64,000 nt of DNA from CAYNNQ01 sp051748085 (lineage in GTDB: Bacteria > Desulfobacterota > Desulfovibrionia > Desulfovibrionales > Desulfonatronovibrionaceae), in NCBI GenBank assembly GCA_051748085.1, contig JBNJHA010000007.1, forward strand, positions 4,791 to 68,790, in the 5' to 3' direction. The first letter of the stretch is position 1. Every line of letters starts with the position of its first letter. A program made the translations under genes and the position numbers. Under the pieces are notes generated by a model. It searched no databases, was not told the origin of the DNA, and was given only the letters and a program-made list of their open reading frames with translations. Shown here one piece after another: positions 59,469 to 64,000 of the stretch.

Positions 59469-61889
59469 ATGCCAAAAGACACAATAAAAACCAAAAAGCA
59501 GCTTATCGCCGAACTGGAAATGACTCGCCAACGCTACGCCGATATTGAAGCACAGCTGCGCGAAAAGCACCAAACAAACAAGCCGGAGGCAAATCCACAG
59601 GCCGGATTCCGGCAGGTATTCGATCAGGCGCCCATCGGCATCTTTATCTCCGATAACAAGCATAAAATTATTGAAGCCAATCCGCATGCCCTGCATCTCC
59701 TGGGATATTCCCTGGACGAAATCATCGGCATGACCGCGCGCGACCTCATTCACGCGGACGACCTGAAAGACTTGCCCCCTGAAAATATCTTAAAAAAAAT
59801 CAAGTCAAAAAAAACGGTTGAAGCCGAAAGAAGATTCCGGAAAAAAGACGGGAGCTATGTACATGTCCTCGTCAGCCCGGGAGAATTTGCATCCCACAGC
59901 AACAAGAACTGCATTTTGATCATGTTTCAGGACATCTCCCGACGCAAACAAACCGAAGAAAACCTCAGGGCAAGTGAGGAAAACCTGCGCATGACGCTCA
60001 ATTCCATTGGCGACGGGGTAATCACGACCGATGTCAACGGCAATGTAACGGGTATGAATCCCGTGGCGAAGAGACTGACCGGATGCGGGCGGGATGATTT
60101 TGCAGGCAGGCCGATTGAGAAAGTGTTCAACATAATAAACGCTCAGACCGGGGAAATTGCCGAAAACCCGGTCAAAAAAGTTTTTGCCCGGGATGCAATA
60201 GTCGGTCTGGCCAATCACACAATGCTCATATCCAGGGACGGAAGCAAATACCAGATATCCGATTCAGCCGCTCCGATCAGAGATGTCAACGGACATATAA
60301 CCGGCGTGGTCATGGTCTTCAGGGATATGACCAAAGAATACAATATGCGCCAGCAAATATTTGAAAGCAGGGAACTTCTGGAAAGTGTCATGAACGCCAT
60401 ACCGGACCCGATCGGAGTCCTTGACGACAATTTCCATGTAATCAGATACAATCAGGCCGGTTATGAAATGCTTCACAAATCATACAAAGATGTTCAGGGC
60501 AAAAAATGCTATGAACTCATAAATAGAAATCTCCCCTGTGAAATCTGTGCCGTGCAAAAAAGTTATCTTTCCGGAAAAATGGAGCGAGTAGAACGATACG
60601 AGGAGCATATCGACCGCTGGATAGACCTCAGGGCCTACCCTATTTGGGATGAGGCGGGCAATATCACAAAGATAATAGAACATTTCCAGGATATCACCCC
60701 GATAAAGAAATACGAGGAAAAACTTGTCCGGGCGCAGCAGGAAGCCGATGCCGCAAATCGGGCCAAATCGGAATTTCTGGCCAACATGAGCCACGAGATA
60801 AGAACGCCGCTAAACGGAATCATGGGCATGTTGCAATTGATGCAAAGCACTTCCCTGGATGTGGAACAGGATGAATATGTATGCATGGCCAACAAATCCA
60901 CCAGGCGTCTAAGCAAATTGCTGGCCGACATACTCGATCTGTCCAAGATTGAAGCCCATAAAATGGACATCAGGGAGGAGGAATTCGAGCTTTCGGAAGT
61001 AATGCTCTCAATCAAAGATATATTCATCCATGTAGCTGAAAAGAACAACAATTCTTTACAGGTGACTGCCGACAAAAATCTGCCGCCTCGTCTTCTCGGA
61101 GATGAAACAAGACTGACCCAGATCCTGTTCAATCTGGTCGGTAACGCCTGTAAATATACACACGACGGCGAAGTTGAAGTGCGGGCCTGCTCTTTATCCA
61201 ATCAGGGAACAAGTACCTGCCATGTCCTTTTCATTGTCCGTGACACCGGAGCGGGAATCCCGGCAGAAAAAATCAGCGAAGTTTTCGAGGCTTTTTCCCA
61301 GGTAAACGAAAATGAATCGCCCTTTGCCCGACGTTATGAAGGTGCCGGACTCGGACTGCCTTTGGTTAAACGTTTGACAAATTTGCTGGGAGGCAATCTT
61401 TCCATCTCCAGTCGCGAAGGTCAGGGAACGGAAATCTACCTGAATTTGCCTTTCGGGATTCCGGATACGCATACTGAAACGGTAAACCAAGGCAAAACCG
61501 AAAGCGCTTTTCCGGATGAAAACAGCCGGACCATTCTTTTAGTGGATGATGATAAAATCACCCGTCTGTACATGAAAAAACTGCTTGAAAAATCCGGAAT
61601 ACGGGTTCTTCTTGCTGAAGACGGCAAAGAGGCGCTATCGTGTATTGGTAAAAACCGGCCGGATTTAATCCTTATGGACATCCAAATGCCGATCATGGAC
61701 GGAGTGGAAGCGACCAAAAAAATAAGAAACGGGGAAACCAATACCCCGGAGGTTCCGATAATCGCCCTGACCGCCTATGCCATGGCCGGCGACCGGGAAA
61801 AATTTATCACTGCCGGTATGAACGACTACATCTCCAAGCCGGTGGACGCGGACAACCTGATGGAAATTCTGCAGAAATTCCTGTCTTAA
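59469..61889 (+). CDS. Cytoplasmic multi-PAS hybrid histidine kinase / receiver
   Basis: 806 residues with no membrane segment. A coiled-coil start (KKQLIAELEMTRQRYADIEA), then three PAS domains at ~45-160, ~165-285 and ~290-415. HisKA follows with His442 in ANMSHEIRTPLNGI, then HATPase (GAGLGLPLVKRL), and a C-terminal receiver with Asp737 in ILMDIQMPIMDG. The third PAS carries C347, C357 and C360 (NLPCEIC), a cysteine set that could bind a metal or sense redox. It resembles the many orphan cytoplasmic hybrid kinases of sulfate reducers. No partner gene is adjacent. Confidence 0.92.
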   Translation: MPKDTIKTKKQLIAELEMTRQRYADIEAQLREKHQTNKPEANPQAGFRQVFDQAPIGIFISDNKHKIIEANPHALHLLGYSLDEIIGMTARDLIHADDLKDLPPENILKKIKSKKTVEAERRFRKKDGSYVHVLVSPGEFASHSNKNCILIMFQDISRRKQTEENLRASEENLRMTLNSIGDGVITTDVNGNVTGMNPVAKRLTGCGRDDFAGRPIEKVFNIINAQTGEIAENPVKKVFARDAIVGLANHTMLISRDGSKYQISDSAAPIRDVNGHITGVVMVFRDMTKEYNMRQQIFESRELLESVMNAIPDPIGVLDDNFHVIRYNQAGYEMLHKSYKDVQGKKCYELINRNLPCEICAVQKSYLSGKMERVERYEEHIDRWIDLRAYPIWDEAGNITKIIEHFQDITPIKKYEEKLVRAQQEADAANRAKSEFLANMSHEIRTPLNGIMGMLQLMQSTSLDVEQDEYVCMANKSTRRLSKLLADILDLSKIEAHKMDIREEEFELSEVMLSIKDIFIHVAEKNNNSLQVTADKNLPPRLLGDETRLTQILFNLVGNACKYTHDGEVEVRACSLSNQGTSTCHVLFIVRDTGAGIPAEKISEVFEAFSQVNENESPFARRYEGAGLGLPLVKRLTNLLGGNLSISSREGQGTEIYLNLPFGIPDTHTETVNQGKTESAFPDENSRTILLVDDDKITRLYMKKLLEKSGIRVLLAEDGKEALSCIGKNRPDLILMDIQMPIMDGVEATKKIRNGETNTPEVPIIALTAYAMAGDREKFITAGMNDYISKPVDADNLMEILQKFLS

Positions 61890-61945
61890 TCCACGCTTAC
61901 CTTTTAATGCGAAAATCAATGCGCACCGAGAGCAATGCGCGACAT

Positions 61946-62293
61946 TTACTTGCAGCGCGTCTCCAGCTCCTGCAGCATCCCTTGCAGGCTGCTTCCTTCG
62001 GCCAGCTTGGAGGACGCATCCGAACCGGTTCCAGTGGTTTTGAGCAACCGGTAATTCTTGCCGTTCTCAAGAACAATGGCAAACATAGCCGGAGAAGAGC
62101 CCATCCTGAGATAGCCGACGCTTTCAACCTTCTCCCCGGTGGAACTGCTGTAGGCAATCGGAGGATGTGGCATCTTCTGACACTGTCCGATCGTCTGCGG
62201 GGTTCCTTCAATCATACCGTCCGCCTGAACCGAAACATACATAGCAAAAACGAATACTGCGGCTAAAACCGGGACAACAATTTGCATGCGCAT
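61946..62293 (-). CDS. Small secreted protein of unknown function
   Basis: 115 residues, ATG 62293 with GGGAGAG six bases upstream. The signal peptide is MQIVVPVLAAVFVFAMYVSV ending near VQA-DG. The mature ~90 residues have two cysteines (GQCQKMP near the start and the terminal ETRCK) that may form a disulfide, and a beta-rich centre (MFAIVLENGKNYRLLKTTG). No family is recognised. Confidence 0.65.
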   Translation of the reverse strand: MRMQIVVPVLAAVFVFAMYVSVQADGMIEGTPQTIGQCQKMPHPPIAYSSSTGEKVESVGYLRMGSSPAMFAIVLENGKNYRLLKTTGTGSDASSKLAEGSSLQGMLQELETRCK

Positions 62294-62385
62294 TTAAACT
62301 CTCCCGATGGTTTTTATTTCGTTTAACCGAAACCGACCGAATACCCAAAATATACACTGTTAGTGTAAAGTCGCAGTTTTGTTCT

Positions 62386-62566
62386 TACCCGGAAATGAAA
62401 AAATCTTAGATTTAGAAATATCAGGCTTCCAATTCGGAAATGAAATTTTTTCCTGTTTAACAAGGAAATTGAGTAATTATGAACGAGCGTATCCTAATAC
62501 GTGCTCGAATAATTACGAAAATTGACACTGCCAAACTGGAAAAGGGACATTTCCGGATGGAAATAA
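62386..62566. repeat. Hairpin repeat (about 150-180 bp), copy 2
   Basis: Matches 55008-55162 in order: CTGTTTAACAA, GAAATTGAGTAATTATGA, CTAATACGTG, CTCGAATAATTACGAAAATT, AAACTGGAAAAGGGACATTT and CCGGATGGAAA. The open frame at 62479-62796 runs through it and is not a gene. Confidence 0.8.
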
Positions 62567-62747
62567 TATATCGTCCATTCCATGAAAAAGGCAAGAAAAG
62601 AATTGAACCTCGTAACCGCCGCCCTGGCCCTCCTCCCTATCGGTTTCACCATGTTTGTAGGGTTCAAAAAAAATCCCTTAATTTTGACAGGCAAATTTTG
62701 CAGTTATATGCGAATGTAGTGTTCAAAAATGGATACAGGAGAACACC

Positions 62748-63032
62748 ATGGGACAAGTTACCATATATCTGGACAACTGCCTTGAGGCCAAAATGAAACA
62801 GGCCGCCAGATCAAGCAATTTATCCCCGCGCTCATCATTGCTGGCCGCAGCTCTCGGGATTCTGCAGGATGTAACAAAAGTAACGGCAAAAATTGCCAAA
62901 AAACAACCCGACCCCGCTTTCCAGCAAATTAAGCCCGGAATAAACAAAGCATCCCCAGAGTGCGCTCCTACTCTTTATAAATATTTCAAATACATCCCCC
63001 CGCCTTTAATCAGCATTTTCTATTGGATTTAA
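62748..63032 (+). CDS. Ribbon-helix-helix antitoxin-like protein, orphan and possibly degenerate
   Basis: 94 residues, ATG with CAGGAGA upstream. The N-terminus MGQVTIYLDNCLEAKMKQAA followed by RSSNLS matches the CopG/RHH antitoxin start (MGQVTIYLD...E..M..AA). The usual second helix and C-terminal toxin-binding part are replaced by unrelated sequence (PRSSLLAAALGILQDVTKVT), and no toxin gene follows. It may be a decayed antitoxin or a divergent RHH regulator. A TTGACA at about 62684 could be its -35 box. Confidence 0.45.
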   Translation: MGQVTIYLDNCLEAKMKQAARSSNLSPRSSLLAAALGILQDVTKVTAKIAKKQPDPAFQQIKPGINKASPECAPTLYKYFKYIPPPLISIFYWI

Positions 63033-63116
63033 GCCTCCTCTTCGGGATATTTTGCCTTTTTGCAAATTCAAGCGAATTTCGCGCACCCAAAGCAAAAACC
63101 CAAGGGAGACAGTGCA

Positions 63117-64000
63117 ATGAAAAAAGACATCCGGCGGATGTGGACGGATCTGGGAATGGATCTGGAAGCCCACGATCAGCTTTTAGACACTCTGAACCAG
63201 GCTTATCAGGACATCTACCTTTCCCAGGAAAATCGCCCGGAAGGCATGAAATATTTCGACTTTGTCATGAGCGAGGTGCACGGGCAAAGGATTCAGGAGC
63301 TGCGCCGGGAACAGGAGCAAGGCCGGAAGATAATCGGCTCCTATTGCGTGTTCGTGCCCGAGGAAATCGTTTTGGCCGGAAACGCCACCCTGGTCGGGCT
63401 CTGTTCCGGGGCCGATTTCGCCATGGAGGAGGTGGAAAAGGTCCTGCCGCGCAACACCTGCGCGCTGATAAAATCCTCGTTCGGCTTCAAGCTGGGCAAG
63501 GTCTGTCCGTTTCTGGAAGTCTCGGATATGGTCGTGGGCGAGAACACCTGCGACGGAAAGAAAAAATCCTACGAGACCCTTAAAGACATGGTCCGGCGCA
63601 TGTACGTGATGGACCTGCCGCAGATGAAAACGGACGAGGGCCGCGGGCTGCTCAAGAGCGAATTCAAGCGTTTCCTGCGCGAGGTTGAGGACCTTACAGG
63701 CACCAAAATAGACGCGGAAAAACTAAAAAAAGGCATAGAAACGGTAAACGCCAAGCGCCGGGCCATGGCCAGGCTGCAGCGGCTGCGCCGGGCCGATCCT
63801 TCCCCGATTTCCGGACTGGACGGCCTGCTCGTAAACCAGGTCTTTTTCTACGACAATCCCAAGCGCTTTATCGAGGCGGTAAACACCCTGTGCGACGAGC
63901 TGGAAAAAAGGGTGCAGTCCGGCGAGGGAGCAAAAGAAAAAGGCACGCCCCGGGTCCTTGTATCCGGATGCCCCATGGCCGTTCCCAACTGGAAAATGCC
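63117..64000 (+). CDS. 2-hydroxyacyl-CoA dehydratase family (HgdB/BcrC-like) subunit, 3' truncated
   Basis: The frame is open from ATG 63117 (AGGGAG upstream) to the window end, 294 codons. Visible parts: an N-terminal helical region; YCVFVPEEIVLAGNATLVGL, the standard start of the alpha/beta domain; GLCSGADFAMEEVEKVLPRN; CALIKSSFGFKLGKVCPFLE; NTCDGKKKSYETLKDM (Cys ligands of the 4Fe-4S cluster); and, at the very end, VLVSGCPMAVPNWKM, entering the second domain. The family dehydrates 2-hydroxyacyl-CoA or reduces benzoyl-CoA with an ATP-driven activator. Activator and partner subunit would be expected just beyond the window. Confidence 0.88.
   Translation, partial: MKKDIRRMWTDLGMDLEAHDQLLDTLNQAYQDIYLSQENRPEGMKYFDFVMSEVHGQRIQELRREQEQGRKIIGSYCVFVPEEIVLAGNATLVGLCSGADFAMEEVEKVLPRNTCALIKSSFGFKLGKVCPFLEVSDMVVGENTCDGKKKSYETLKDMVRRMYVMDLPQMKTDEGRGLLKSEFKRFLREVEDLTGTKIDAEKLKKGIETVNAKRRAMARLQRLRRADPSPISGLDGLLVNQVFFYDNPKRFIEAVNTLCDELEKRVQSGEGAKEKGTPRVLVSGCPMAVPNWKM

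Noticed and set aside
62582..62719. 45-codon frame starting MKKARKELNLVTAALALLPI, with one membrane-like segment
   Set aside because: The start is protein-like, but it is short, has no clear ribosome-binding site and sits beside a repeat; possibly a remnant, not enough to call a gene.
1..64000. CRISPR array, prophage, integrase or complete insertion sequence
   Set aside because: No regularly spaced direct repeats, transposase or integrase domain, or phage structural gene was seen in any frame.

Overview
The window looks like a chromosomal segment of an anaerobic, Gram-negative, sulfate-reducer-like bacterium, most probably a member of the Desulfovibrionales. This is inferred from gene content, since no sulfate-reduction gene lies in the window. 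Supporting features are lpxB (lipid A); class III anaerobic ribonucleotide reductase; a D-lactate dehydrogenase-type FAD/Fe-S protein; a 2-hydroxyacyl-CoA dehydratase family subunit; a cobA-hemD fusion; a free-standing IMP cyclohydrolase; large hybrid histidine kinases; and an archaeal-type class I aldolase. Most of the window is ordinary core genome. What stands out is the density of short non-coding dispersed repeats between the genes.

Layout. 1-10.2 kb: 3' end of the lactate dehydrogenase-like gene, then ruvX-mltG on +, and a complete peptide/nickel-type ABC operon (dppABCDF-like) on -. 10.5-20 kb: a CheY-like receiver; a B12-binding radical SAM protein; a PotD-like binding protein joined by an ATGA overlap to a hybrid sensor kinase; a glycine-zipper lipoprotein; a cysteine-rich small protein; and a nucleoside-recognition membrane protein. 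20-30 kb: VanZ-like protein, lpxB, an orphan TRAP binding protein, and the block rpmH-rnpA-yidD-yidC-jag-mnmE, all on -; then marC and a small basic-protein gene. 30-40 kb: a metallo-beta-lactamase fold protein; nrdG-nrdD on - behind a clear cobalamin riboswitch; purN; cobA/hemD; valS. 40-54 kb: a BPL_N-like protein, DhnA-type aldolase, RsmB-like methyltransferase, an FG-GAP protein, an RluC-like synthase and a TIM-barrel isomerase; then an operon pyrE - lipoprotein - Csd6-like YkuD enzyme - membrane coiled coil - Csd4-like M99 peptidase, which I read as a cell-shape module; then purB. 54-64 kb: fmdB-type zinc ribbon, a 39-residue basic protein, purH (cyclohydrolase only), hflX, plsY, tRNA-Phe, a second hybrid kinase, and the start of a 2-hydroxyacyl-CoA dehydratase subunit gene cut by the window end.

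Most interesting points: (1) the cobalamin riboswitch on the B12-independent nrdGD operon, which predicts a B12-dependent reductase elsewhere in the genome; (2) rnpA has no canonical start after rpmH, and its frame stays open through rpmH to a TTG upstream of it, the nested arrangement known from Thermus; (3) the Csd4/Csd6 cell-shape operon; (4) at least two MITE-like repeat families with terminal inverted repeats and several hairpin repeat families, about one copy every few kilobases, none interrupting a gene; (5) the binding protein/sensor kinase translational coupling.

All family assignments were made by reading translated sequence and motifs; no database search was run.
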